This document shows, piece by piece, positions 35,656-43,357 of a DNA stretch of 64,000 nucleotides. How positions within the stretch are numbered: position 1 is the first letter of the stretch; each line of letters starts with the position of its first letter. The notes under the pieces are model-generated. The model had not been told where the DNA came from. It made no database searches and worked only from the letters and a program-made list of their open reading frames with translations. This DNA is from Lentzea sp. NBRC 102530 (GTDB lineage Bacteria; Actinomycetota; Actinomycetes; Mycobacteriales; Pseudonocardiaceae). The DNA lies in assembly GCF_030269365.1 (NCBI RefSeq), contig NZ_BSTF01000012.1, forward strand, positions 124,001 through 188,000, in the 5' to 3' direction. The position numbers and the translations under genes were made by a program.

Positions 35656-36829
35656 GGAGCACCCGCACCTCTCCGACGCTCGACCGCACGTCGAGATCGA
35701 TCTTCAGTCCACCCTCGCCGTTGTCGCCGAGGTCGCGGCCGTCCACGGCCACGCTGCTGCCTTCCGCCCGCTTGCCGAGGCAGTCGAGCTCACCGATGGA
35801 CGACGCCTCGCACCTGAACGTCACGTCGGCGTCGCGTGGCACCCGGACCACGGCCTCGCCCAGTTCGACGTCGATCGCGGTCTTCACCTCACCGGTGTCC
35901 GGCAGGTCGCGCAGGTCGAGGTGGACGCTGCCCACGCTCGTCTCGTAGCGGTCCCGCACGTCGGTGATGCTCTGCGGCTTGTCGTCGAAGCTGCTGATGC
36001 GGGTCTCGCCGTCGAAGTCGACCGCGGTCAGGGCGAAGCCGGCGACGGACAGCGGGATCATCAGCCAGATCAGGCTGCGGCCACCGCCGGTGAACGAGCC
36101 GATCAGCAGGCCCGCCGCGAGCACGGCCAGCACGAGGCCGATGGTGTGCGCCACGGTGAACCACGGCACCCAGGCGCCGAGGATCGCGGACGCGGCCACG
36201 GTCAGGACGGCCACGCCCAGGGTCGTGGCGCCGATGCGCGACTTGCGCGGACGTGGGGCCGGGGGTTGCGGCCGGGGGGCCGGTTCGGGCAGGTCCCAGG
36301 CGAACGGGGCGGCGCCCAGCGGGTCCCAGGCCGGCGCGCCCGGCACCGGTGGCGTCGGCGCGGTCGCCGGGTCGGGCAGGGTCGCGGCCGGCTGCAGGTG
36401 CCCGCGGTTCTTCTGCAGCAGGTAGATGCACGCGACCGCCGCGGCCAGCGTCACGAAGACCTGGAACCCGCCGTTCTCCCCGAACATGTAGGCGAGCGCC
36501 GGGAACATCAGGATGCCCACGAACACCGTCGTCGACGACGAGGCGGAGCTGTGTCCCTTGTGCAGCAACGACTCCAGCGGCGACACCTGGTCGCCCTCCT
36601 CCGGCAGCAGCAGCCAGCCCGCGAGGTACAGCGGCAGGCCGACGCCGCCCGACAGGGCGAGCGCGACGAACGCGATCCGGACGATCACCGGGTCGATCTG
36701 GAAGCGCAGGGCGATCCCGGTGGCGACGCCTCCGAGCTTGCGCCCTGCACGGGGCCGCACCGGACGGTGGGCCCAGAACTCTCTGAGCGTGTCCGCCACG
36801 CCCTGCACTGCCTTCTCAGTCCCGCTCAC
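35648..36829 (-). CDS. PspC-domain membrane protein with toastrack-like C-terminus
   Basis: 393 residues from GTG 36829 (AAGG eight bases upstream). A PspC domain (about 20-75) carries RKLGGVATGIALRFQIDPV and GLPLYLAGWLLLPE. A Pro-rich cytosolic linker and several transmembrane helices follow. The C-terminal ~110 residues are beta-rich with repeated short strands (SSFDDKPQSITD, VHLDLRDLPDTG, GLKIDLDVRSSVGEVRV), the toastrack/LiaF-like pattern. Such proteins sense envelope stress and control an adjacent kinase-regulator pair, here the divergent PspC kinase. Confidence 0.85.
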   Translation of the reverse strand: MSGTEKAVQGVADTLREFWAHRPVRPRAGRKLGGVATGIALRFQIDPVIVRIAFVALALSGGVGLPLYLAGWLLLPEEGDQVSPLESLLHKGHSSASSSTTVFVGILMFPALAYMFGENGGFQVFVTLAAAVACIYLLQKNRGHLQPAATLPDPATAPTPPVPGAPAWDPLGAAPFAWDLPEPAPRPQPPAPRPRKSRIGATTLGVAVLTVAASAILGAWVPWFTVAHTIGLVLAVLAAGLLIGSFTGGGRSLIWLMIPLSVAGFALTAVDFDGETRISSFDDKPQSITDVRDRYETSVGSVHLDLRDLPDTGEVKTAIDVELGEAVVRVPRDADVTFRCEASSIGELDCLGKRAEGSSVAVDGRDLGDNGEGGLKIDLDVRSSVGEVRVLRD

Positions 36830-36863
36830 GATGACAACCTTGCGCGACGGCCCGCGAAACCAC

Positions 36864-36909
36864 ATCAGGGACCAGCCCTGATTCAGGGAACCGGGGTCAT
36901 CCCTGATGA
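36864..36909. promoter_or_regulatory. Cluster of (A/T)TCAGGG operator motifs in divergent promoter
   Basis: Four copies of the heptamer lie in 46 bases: ATCAGGG (36864-36870), a perfect 13-base palindrome CCCTGATTCAGGG (36876-36888) giving two, and CCCTGAT within the dyad TCATCCCTGATGA (36897-36909). The block sits between the PspC/toastrack gene (start 36829) and the kinase gene (start 36941), where a LuxR-type regulator encoded two genes away would be expected to bind. Confidence 0.6.
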
Positions 36910-36940
36910 ACAACTCGCCGGGACGTGTGACGATCGGTCG

Positions 36941-38131
36941 GTGAGTGCACGGATTGAGCCGATGCGCCGCCGGCGCACCGGCCGGGTGGTCGCGGGCGTC
37001 GCGAGCGGACTGGCGGACCACCTGGGCGCACCCGTCTTCTGGGTGCGCGCGGTGTTCGCCGTGTTCGCGGCGTTCAGCGGGGTCGGGATCATCGCCTACG
37101 CGTTGCTGTGGATGTTCGTCCCGCAGTCGGCGGTGGCGGAACCGGAGACCGACAAGGACCGCAAGGAGTGGCAGCAGGCCGTCGGCCTGGCCGCTCTCGG
37201 TGTCGGCGTCGCGGTGTTCACCGGCCTGCTCGGGGGAGCGTGGAGCGGGTGGATCACCGGGCCGATCGCGGTCGCGCTCATCGGCGCCGCGGTCGTGTGG
37301 CGCGAGGCCGACGAGGCGCAGCGCCGCCGTTGGAAGGACGGGGCGTTCGCGCAGGGCAAGGCGGGGATCGTGCGGACGGTGGCGGGTGGCGCGCTGGTCG
37401 TGGCGGGGGTCGCCGCGTTCCTCGTCGTCAACGACACCGTCCAGAACCTGTCGACCGTGTTCCTCTCGGTGATCGCGACGCTGGTCGGCGTGGCCGTGCT
37501 GACCGTGCCGCTGTGGATGCGCCTGGTGCGCGACCTTGATTCGGAACGGCGGGCGCGCATCCGCACCGAGGAACGCGCCGAGATCGCCGCCCACCTGCAC
37601 GACTCGGTGCTGCAGACGCTGGCCCTGATCCAGAAGCAGTCCGAGTCGTCACGCGAGGTGAAGCGCCTGGCCCGCAGCCAGGAACGCGAGCTGCGCAGCT
37701 GGCTCTACGGCCGTGAGGTGGGCGAGCAGCCGCACTCGATGAGCGTCGCGATCGCCCAGGTGTGCGCGGAGGTCGAGGACGACTTCGCCATCGCCGTCTC
37801 GCAGGTCGTGGTCGGGGACTGCGAGCTGGAGGACGGGATGTTCGCACTGGTCCAGGCGTCGAAGGAGGCGATGGTCAACGCCGCCAAGCACGCGGGGGTG
37901 GGTGAGGTCAGCGTCTACGCCGAGGTCGAGCCGGACAAGGTGACGGTCTTCGTGCGCGACCGCGGCAAGGGCTTCGACCCCGACGCCGTTCCGGAGGACC
38001 GGCATGGCCTCGCGGGGAGCATCCGGGGGAGAATGACGAGGCACGGCGGGGAGGTGCGACTGCGCACGGCTCCGGGAGAGGGGACCGAGGTGCAGCTCGA
38101 GATGCCGAGGAAGCAGGAGGCCAGGACGTGA
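36941..38131 (+). CDS. PspC-domain sensor histidine kinase (NarX/HisKA_3 type)
   Basis: 396 residues. N-terminal PspC domain (about 8-62) with GRVVAGVASGLADHLGAPVFWVR and ALLWMFVP; four further transmembrane helices (about 80-95, 103-120, 143-165, 170-192). The DHp helix AHLHDSVLQTL places the phospho-His at H220; the HATPase N-box is KEAMVNAAKHAG and the G-box is RDRGKGFDP. The start is uncertain between GTG 36941 and ATG 36962; neither has a clear ribosome site. It overlaps the response regulator gene by 4 bases. It senses a membrane or envelope signal, by analogy with LiaS-like kinases. Confidence 0.88.
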   Translation: MSARIEPMRRRRTGRVVAGVASGLADHLGAPVFWVRAVFAVFAAFSGVGIIAYALLWMFVPQSAVAEPETDKDRKEWQQAVGLAALGVGVAVFTGLLGGAWSGWITGPIAVALIGAAVVWREADEAQRRRWKDGAFAQGKAGIVRTVAGGALVVAGVAAFLVVNDTVQNLSTVFLSVIATLVGVAVLTVPLWMRLVRDLDSERRARIRTEERAEIAAHLHDSVLQTLALIQKQSESSREVKRLARSQERELRSWLYGREVGEQPHSMSVAIAQVCAEVEDDFAIAVSQVVVGDCELEDGMFALVQASKEAMVNAAKHAGVGEVSVYAEVEPDKVTVFVRDRGKGFDPDAVPEDRHGLAGSIRGRMTRHGGEVRLRTAPGEGTEVQLEMPRKQEART

Positions 38132-38778
38132 GCGTGAGGGTGTTCCTGGTGGACGACCACGCCCTGTTCCGCGCGGGGGTGCGGGCGGAGCTCGACAGCA
38201 TCACCGAGGAGGTCGAGGTCGTCGGCGAGGCCGGCAGCGTCGGCGAGGCGGTCGCGGGCATCGCGCACCACAGGCCGGACGTCGTGCTGCTGGACGTGCA
38301 CATGCCCGACGGCGGCGGCGCCGAGGTGCTGCGGCAGATCCGCACCAAGATCCCCGAGGTCACGTTCCTCGCGCTGTCGGTCTCCGACGCCGCCGAGGAC
38401 GTCATCAACGTCATCCGCGCCGGTGCGCGCGGCTACGTGACCAAGACGATCTCCAGCCAGGAGCTGGTCAAGGCCGTCGTGCGGGTCTCGGAGGGCGACG
38501 CGGTGTTCTCGCCGCGGCTCGCCGGGTTCGTGCTGGACGCGTTCGCCGACCGGCCGGGTGCCGCGCCGATCAGCGACCCCGAGCTCGACCTGCTGACGCC
38601 GCGCGAACGCGACGTCCTGCGGCTGCTGGCCCGTGGTTACGCTTACAAGGAGATCGCGTCCGAGCTGTTCATCAGCGTGAAGACGGTGGAGACGCACGTG
38701 TCGAGCGTCCTGCGGAAGACCCAGCTCTCCAACCGGTACGAGCTCTCCCGCTGGGCGACGGATCGCAGACTGGTCTGA
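38128..38778 (+). CDS. LuxR/NarL-family response regulator
   Basis: 216 residues. The receiver domain has D9-D10, the phospho-acceptor D56 in VVLLDVHMPDG, a Ser in LALSVSD and Lys in GYVTKTIS, so it is intact. The HTH is LTPRERDVLRLLARGYAYKE with FISVKTVETHVSSVLRK. It starts GTG 38128 within the kinase stop, so the two are coupled. Expected to bind the heptamer cluster at 36864-36909 and control the PspC/toastrack operon and its own. Confidence 0.93.
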   Translation: MSVRVFLVDDHALFRAGVRAELDSITEEVEVVGEAGSVGEAVAGIAHHRPDVVLLDVHMPDGGGAEVLRQIRTKIPEVTFLALSVSDAAEDVINVIRAGARGYVTKTISSQELVKAVVRVSEGDAVFSPRLAGFVLDAFADRPGAAPISDPELDLLTPRERDVLRLLARGYAYKEIASELFISVKTVETHVSSVLRKTQLSNRYELSRWATDRRLV

Positions 38779-38784
38779 GGGGCT

Positions 38785-39366
38785 TTGATCAAAAAGGTCG
38801 CCCGCGGTGCCACCGAGGTGCTGGCGCCGTGGGTCTGGGTGGTCCTGTTGCCGTTCGCCGTCGCGCATGCGACCGAAGGCATCTGGAAGACGTTGTTGTG
38901 GGGGTTCGTCGTCGCCTTGACGGCGTCCGTCATCCCGATGGCCGTCATCGTGCGCGGAGCCCGAAAAGGCAAGTGGGACGGGCACCACGTCACCAACCGC
39001 GAGGGCCGGCTGGTTCCACTGGTCACGGCCGGAGCGTCGCTGGCGGCCGGCACGGTGATCATGGTCCTGGGCGACGCCCCGCGGAACATGCTCGCGCTCG
39101 CGGGCAGCATGTTCGCGTCGTTGATCGTCAGCATGGCGATCACGTTCGGGCTGAAGTGGAAGATCTCGCTGCACGCGGCCGTGGCCTGGGCCGCCGTCGT
39201 GACGCTGACGATCGTCTTCGGCCCGTGGTGGCTGCTGCTGGCGGTGCCCGCGGCGCTGGTCTCGTGGTCGCGCGTCGAGCTCGGTGACCACACGACGGGT
39301 CAGGTGCTCGCCGGGTCCGTGATGGGCGTGGTCGTCGGCGGCGGGGTGTTCTGGCTGCTCAGCTGA
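38785..39366 (+). CDS. Membrane protein, degenerate PAP2-like
   Basis: 193 residues, TTG start 6 bases after the regulator. Five or six transmembrane helices are visible. Motifs resemble the PAP2 phosphatase family but are eroded: K-x-GKWDGHHVTNREGR in place of KxxxxxxRP, LHAAVAW in place of PSGH, and SRVELGDHTTGQVLAG in place of SRxxxxxHxxxD (final Asp is Gln). Catalysis is therefore doubtful. It may be a lipid-phosphate-binding accessory of the upstream two-component system. Overlaps the convergent kinase gene by 8 bases. Confidence 0.75.
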   Translation: MIKKVARGATEVLAPWVWVVLLPFAVAHATEGIWKTLLWGFVVALTASVIPMAVIVRGARKGKWDGHHVTNREGRLVPLVTAGASLAAGTVIMVLGDAPRNMLALAGSMFASLIVSMAITFGLKWKISLHAAVAWAAVVTLTIVFGPWWLLLAVPAALVSWSRVELGDHTTGQVLAGSVMGVVVGGGVFWLLS

Positions 39367-40642
39367 CGCGCTTGGTGCTGACGATCTTCATCTGCTTGTC
39401 GACGTTGCCGACCTCGATGTCGTAGGTACCGAGCTCGGTCGTGCCGTTCTTGGTGGTGCTCAACTGGATGCTGACCATCCAGTTCGCGCCCTCCGACCGG
39501 ACCGTTCCCGGGCCGGACACCACGACGTCCGAGTAGGTGCTCCACCGCTTGAGGTAGTCGCCCCTCGGCTCGGCCGCGGCGCCCCTGAGGTTCTCGTAGG
39601 CCTTCTCGGCGTTCTCCGGCAGCAGGCGGTAGTGCTCCTGCACGAAGTAGTTCGCCTGGTCCGCCGTGAAGTAGACGGGCGAGTCGTACACCGGCGGGAA
39701 CTCCGACTGGTGCGTCGGCGTGCCGCCATTCGTGCCGTTCCAGTACGCGGCGGCCGCGCCACCGCCCACCGCCAGCACACCGATGATCGCGAGGATCATC
39801 AGGATCCGCCGGTTCGGAGGCTTGAGCCTGCGTTGCTGCGGCGGGATCAGCAACGGCTGCGAAGGCTGCGGCTCGGCGCCCAGCAGATCTGCCGCCTCCT
39901 GCGCCGTGGGCCGGTCCTTCGGTTCCTGCGAGAGCAGCCGCATCAGCAACGGCGTGAGCTCACCGGCGTTCTTCGGGTCGCGCAGCTGCCCGCTCGCCGC
40001 CCGGTAGATGAGGCCGAAGCTGTTGTCGCTCGGCCCGAACACCGACTCGCCCTCGATGGCGGTGTAGATGGTGGCGCCGAGCGAGAACACGTCGGACGCC
40101 TCGTCCGGCTGCTCACCGCGCGCCACCTCGGGCGCCAGGTAGGCGGGAGTGCCGGAGATCATGCCGGTGTCGGTCATCGTGCCGTCGCCGGTGGCCTTGG
40201 AGATGCCGAAGTCGGTGATCTTGACCGTGCCGTCGTGGCCGATCAGGACGTTGCCGGGCTTGATGTCGCGATGAACGAGCCCCGCCGCGTGCGCCGCCGC
40301 GAGAGCAGAGGCGACCTTGGCGCCGATGCTCGCCGCCTGCGCCGGCTTGAGCGGCCCGCGTTCGGCGATCAGCGCCGACAGGCTGTGCGAGGCCAGGTAC
40401 TCCATGACGATGAACGGCTCTTCGTCGTCGCTGCCCACGACGTCGAACACCGCGATCGCGTGCTGGTGGTGCAGCCGGGCGGCGTTGCGCGCCTCCCGCA
40501 TCGCCCGCTGGTGATCGCCGGTCACGAGCTGCTTGACGGCGACCTCGCGAGCCAGGACCTCGTCCCGTGCACGCCACACGACGCCCATCGCTCCGCTGCC
40601 GATGCGCTCGATCAGCGTGTAGCGGCCCCCGATGGTTGTCAC
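39359..40642 (-). CDS. Transmembrane Ser/Thr protein kinase 1, with shared ectodomain
   Basis: 427 residues. Kinase domain 8-255: Gly loop GSGAMG, K37, HRD at 124-126, DFG at 144-146, APE near 170-172, all catalytic residues present. A basic juxtamembrane segment precedes a transmembrane helix (about 280-300). The extracytoplasmic part (about 327-425) has two helices (YFVQEHYRLLPENAEKAYE) then alternating strands (ANWMVSIQLSTTKNGTTELGTYDIEV), a small NTF2-like pattern also seen in kinase 2 and two nearby membrane proteins. No PASTA repeats. Phosphorylates unknown targets in response to an external cue. Confidence 0.92.
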   Translation of the reverse strand: MTTIGGRYTLIERIGSGAMGVVWRARDEVLAREVAVKQLVTGDHQRAMREARNAARLHHQHAIAVFDVVGSDDEEPFIVMEYLASHSLSALIAERGPLKPAQAASIGAKVASALAAAHAAGLVHRDIKPGNVLIGHDGTVKITDFGISKATGDGTMTDTGMISGTPAYLAPEVARGEQPDEASDVFSLGATIYTAIEGESVFGPSDNSFGLIYRAASGQLRDPKNAGELTPLLMRLLSQEPKDRPTAQEAADLLGAEPQPSQPLLIPPQQRRLKPPNRRILMILAIIGVLAVGGGAAAAYWNGTNGGTPTHQSEFPPVYDSPVYFTADQANYFVQEHYRLLPENAEKAYENLRGAAAEPRGDYLKRWSTYSDVVVSGPGTVRSEGANWMVSIQLSTTKNGTTELGTYDIEVGNVDKQMKIVSTKRVS

Positions 40643-40898
40643 ACCCTGAGACTAATCAATCGCGGAGACGAGCATCCCTGGTTCCCCGCGCAAGGGGTGG
40701 TGCAGATCGCTCCGAGCCGAGTTCGCCGGTGGGGACTCGCTGCGTTGACTCGCCCGGACCTGGTGAGACGTGCCCTCCGCCGCTGCCCACAGCGTCCGGC
40801 ACCGCATCGTGGTGGTCTGAAGGTGACGAGCTGGTCGGCCACGCTGCCCCGCGTGCCGGCACCTCGTCCCGCGCCCTCGCAGGACCACCGGGGAACCA

Positions 40899-41318
40899 CT
40901 AGTCGATCGTCGACACCAGCTTCTGCAGCTCGCGGTCGAAGTCGATCCACAGGTCCTCCTCGCCCGGCTGGACGACGTCGTACGAGTTGTCCAGGAACTC
41001 CGCCACGTCCTCGGCGACGGCGCTGAGGATCGCGAACCCGGTGGGCGCGTTCAGCTCGACCAGGACGCGCTCGGGGTCGTCGGACGCCGGGCGGACCAGG
41101 ATGTCGCCCTCACCGGACGGCGTCAGCAGGCCGTCGGCGAGCAGGTCGCGGGCGAACATCCACTCGACGCGGCCGGAGCCGGTGAAGAAGACGACGGCGA
41201 CCGCGTAGGGGTCTTCCGGGTCGTAGACGAGTTCGGCCTCGACGGGGGCCGGGGCCGCTCCGGGAGCGAGGAGCTGAAAAGTCGTCCGGCTGGTGACCTT
41301 CAGGTTTTCGTTGTTCAT
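40899..41318 (-). CDS. ssgB: SsgA-family sporulation/cell division regulator, SsgB-like
   Basis: 139 residues from ATG 41318 with GGAAGG eight bases upstream. The SsgA-like core is present: AELVYDPEDPYAVAVVFFTG, VEWMFARDLLADGLLTPSGEGDI and a C-terminal DFDRELQKL. In Streptomyces SsgB positions FtsZ at sporulation septa; single SsgB-like proteins occur in other sporulating actinomycetes. It is slightly longer at the N-terminus than Streptomyces SsgB. The gap of 256 bases to the kinase start shows nothing I can assign. The ssgB name is by family, not proof of function. Confidence 0.85.
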   Translation of the reverse strand: MNNENLKVTSRTTFQLLAPGAAPAPVEAELVYDPEDPYAVAVVFFTGSGRVEWMFARDLLADGLLTPSGEGDILVRPASDDPERVLVELNAPTGFAILSAVAEDVAEFLDNSYDVVQPGEEDLWIDFDRELQKLVSTID

Positions 41319-41439
41319 GTCGATGTCCTTCCCAGACTGGTCTCCATGTCCGCTCACAAAGAGGAGACGGCCAACCAGCTCGATAAGGACGCGATTCGTC
41401 TCGGAACCATCCTATTGGGGGAGACGTGCGTCTCACCCT

Positions 41440-42366
41440 TCAGCGTTTGACCAGGTCACGCGTCTCGTTTGGTGAGACGGTCTGACCAGCCGAGACGGGC
41501 TTGCGACGGGTCAGCGCGACGCCCAGCAGGACCACCAGCATGCCGACGACGACCCTTGCGTTGAGTTGCTCTCCGAGGAAGATCGCTCCAAGGAGTACCG
41601 AAACCACGGGCAGAAGGTAACCGACGGTAGTCGCCGTGGTGGCACCCTCGTCGGCGATGACGCGGTAGTTGAGGATGAACGCGACGCCGGTGCCGAAGAC
41701 GCCGAGGACCGTCACGGCGACCACGCCGATCCAGTGCAGGTGCAGCGGCTGCAGGCCCCCGAACGGCAGCGCGAGGATCAGCATCCCCATCGCGGTGGTC
41801 AGCTGCATCGCGGCCAGCTGCGTCGAGGTCGCACCCGTGTTGACCAGGTACTTCCCGGCGTAGGAGTAGCCGATCGCGTAGCTCGCGGCGCCGATGAGGC
41901 ACAGCACGGCGCCCCAGCTCGCGATGCTGTTGGCCGACTGCCACGGCGCGAAGATCAGCAGCACGCCGGCGAAGCCGAGTCCGAGGCCGAGCATCCGGAC
42001 CAGGTTGCTGATCTTCTCCGACCCCAGCACGAGGCCGATGGCCAGCGCGAACAGCGGGGTCGTGGAGTTCAGCACGCCGGAGACGCCCGAGTCGACGGTC
42101 TGGCCGCCGAACGCGAACAGCGTGAACGGGACGGCGCTGCCGAAGAGCGCCACGAAGAGCATGTGACCCCAGATCTCCCGGTCGCGCGGCAGCGTCATCT
42201 TCGCCAGGGCGAGCACGACGAACAGCACGAGCGCCCCGAAGAACGTCCGCACGAGCGAGATCTGCAACGGCGCGAGCGAGCCGAGCGCGAGCTTCATCCA
42301 CAGGAAGCTGGATCCCCACAGCAGGGCGAGCACGCCCATCCTGATCAACGTTCCGCGTTGGTTCAC
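41440..42366 (-). CDS. EamA/DMT-family transporter
   Basis: 308 residues, GTG start, ten hydrophobic helices in two repeated EamA halves (LLWGSSFLWMKLALGSLAPLQ and ASYAIGYSYAGKYL begin each half). Typical of metabolite or amino-acid exporters of the drug/metabolite superfamily. The gene is divergent from a LysR regulator across an 81-base gap with an AT palindrome, so it is probably that regulator's target. Substrate unknown. Confidence 0.92.
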   Translation of the reverse strand: MNQRGTLIRMGVLALLWGSSFLWMKLALGSLAPLQISLVRTFFGALVLFVVLALAKMTLPRDREIWGHMLFVALFGSAVPFTLFAFGGQTVDSGVSGVLNSTTPLFALAIGLVLGSEKISNLVRMLGLGLGFAGVLLIFAPWQSANSIASWGAVLCLIGAASYAIGYSYAGKYLVNTGATSTQLAAMQLTTAMGMLILALPFGGLQPLHLHWIGVVAVTVLGVFGTGVAFILNYRVIADEGATTATTVGYLLPVVSVLLGAIFLGEQLNARVVVGMLVVLLGVALTRRKPVSAGQTVSPNETRDLVKR

Positions 42367-42396
42367 ACATCAACCATGCGCCCTGCGACACCTGAA

Positions 42397-42411
42397 AACA
42401 ATTTAATTGTT
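42397..42411. promoter_or_regulatory. AT-rich 15-bp palindrome between EamA and LysR genes
   Basis: AACAATT-T-AATTGTT is a perfect palindrome in a divergent promoter and stands out in GC-rich surroundings. It fits the T-N11-A pattern of LysR-type operators. It is 30 bases from the exporter start and 37 from the regulator start. Confidence 0.6.
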
Positions 42412-42447
42412 CTGGGAAACCTTTAAGCACCGCTGTAAGGTCTGACC

Positions 42448-43350
42448 ATGCTGGACGTGCGACGAATGCAGGTGCTCAGGGCCGTCGTGAGCTCGGGCTC
42501 CATCACCGCGGCCGCCACGAACCTCGGCTACACCCCGTCGGCGGTGTCGCAGCAGGTGGCGGGCCTGGAGAAGCAGGCGGGGCTGCCGTTGCTGGAACGC
42601 GTCGGCAGGGGCGTCAGGCCCACCGCCGCGGGCCGTCTGCTCACCGAGCACGCCACCCGCCTCGCCGAGCAGCTGGCCGAGGCCGAGAGCGCCCTGACGG
42701 CGTTGCGCAACGGCTGCGCGGGCACCCTGCGCGTCCGCTACTTCGCCACGGCCGGAGCGGCGCTCGTGCCGCCCGCGGTGGCCACCTTCCGCGCCGAACG
42801 CGCGGGCGTCGAACTCGACCTCAAGCTCACCGAGCCGAACGACCCGTTCGAGGAGCTGGCGGCGGGCCGCGCGGACGTCGCCATCACCGTCCTCGAACCC
42901 GACGCCCCGGCACCGGAGGGGATGGTGGCGCGGCACCTGCTCGCCGACCCGTTCTACGCCGTCCTGCCGCGCGGCCACGCCCTCGCCCGCAAGCGCGTGC
43001 TGGACCTGGCCGAACTGGCCGACGAACCGTGGATCGACGCCGACTGCGGCACTCCGGGACCGTGCGCGAGCCTCGTGCGCAACGCGTGCGCGGGTGCGGG
43101 CTTCTCGCCGCAGGTGGCGGTGGAGAGCGACGACTACGCGACCGCGCAGGGGTTCGTGGCGGCCGGGCTGGGCGTCACGATCATCCCGCGGCTCGGGCTC
43201 GGCTACGCGCACCCCGGAGTCGTGCTCCGCAAGGTGCGCAATCCCGAGCCCGTCCGGCACATCCACGTGGTCTACCGCGAGGACGCCGCCTGGAACCCGG
43301 CCGTCCTCACCCTGGCCGAAGCCCTGGAGAAGGCGGCGCGGGCCTCCTGA
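42448..43350 (+). CDS. LysR-family transcriptional regulator
   Basis: 300 residues. The N-terminal winged HTH reads MLDVRRMQVLRAVVSSGSIT with ATNLGYTPSAVSQQVAGLE; the rest is a periplasmic-binding-like effector domain (about 90-295). Length is standard. Divergent from the EamA exporter, whose expression it probably controls. Ends 7 bases from the convergent kinase 2 stop. Confidence 0.92.
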   Translation: MLDVRRMQVLRAVVSSGSITAAATNLGYTPSAVSQQVAGLEKQAGLPLLERVGRGVRPTAAGRLLTEHATRLAEQLAEAESALTALRNGCAGTLRVRYFATAGAALVPPAVATFRAERAGVELDLKLTEPNDPFEELAAGRADVAITVLEPDAPAPEGMVARHLLADPFYAVLPRGHALARKRVLDLAELADEPWIDADCGTPGPCASLVRNACAGAGFSPQVAVESDDYATAQGFVAAGLGVTIIPRLGLGYAHPGVVLRKVRNPEPVRHIHVVYREDAAWNPAVLTLAEALEKAARAS

Positions 43351-43357
43351 AAGCGCG

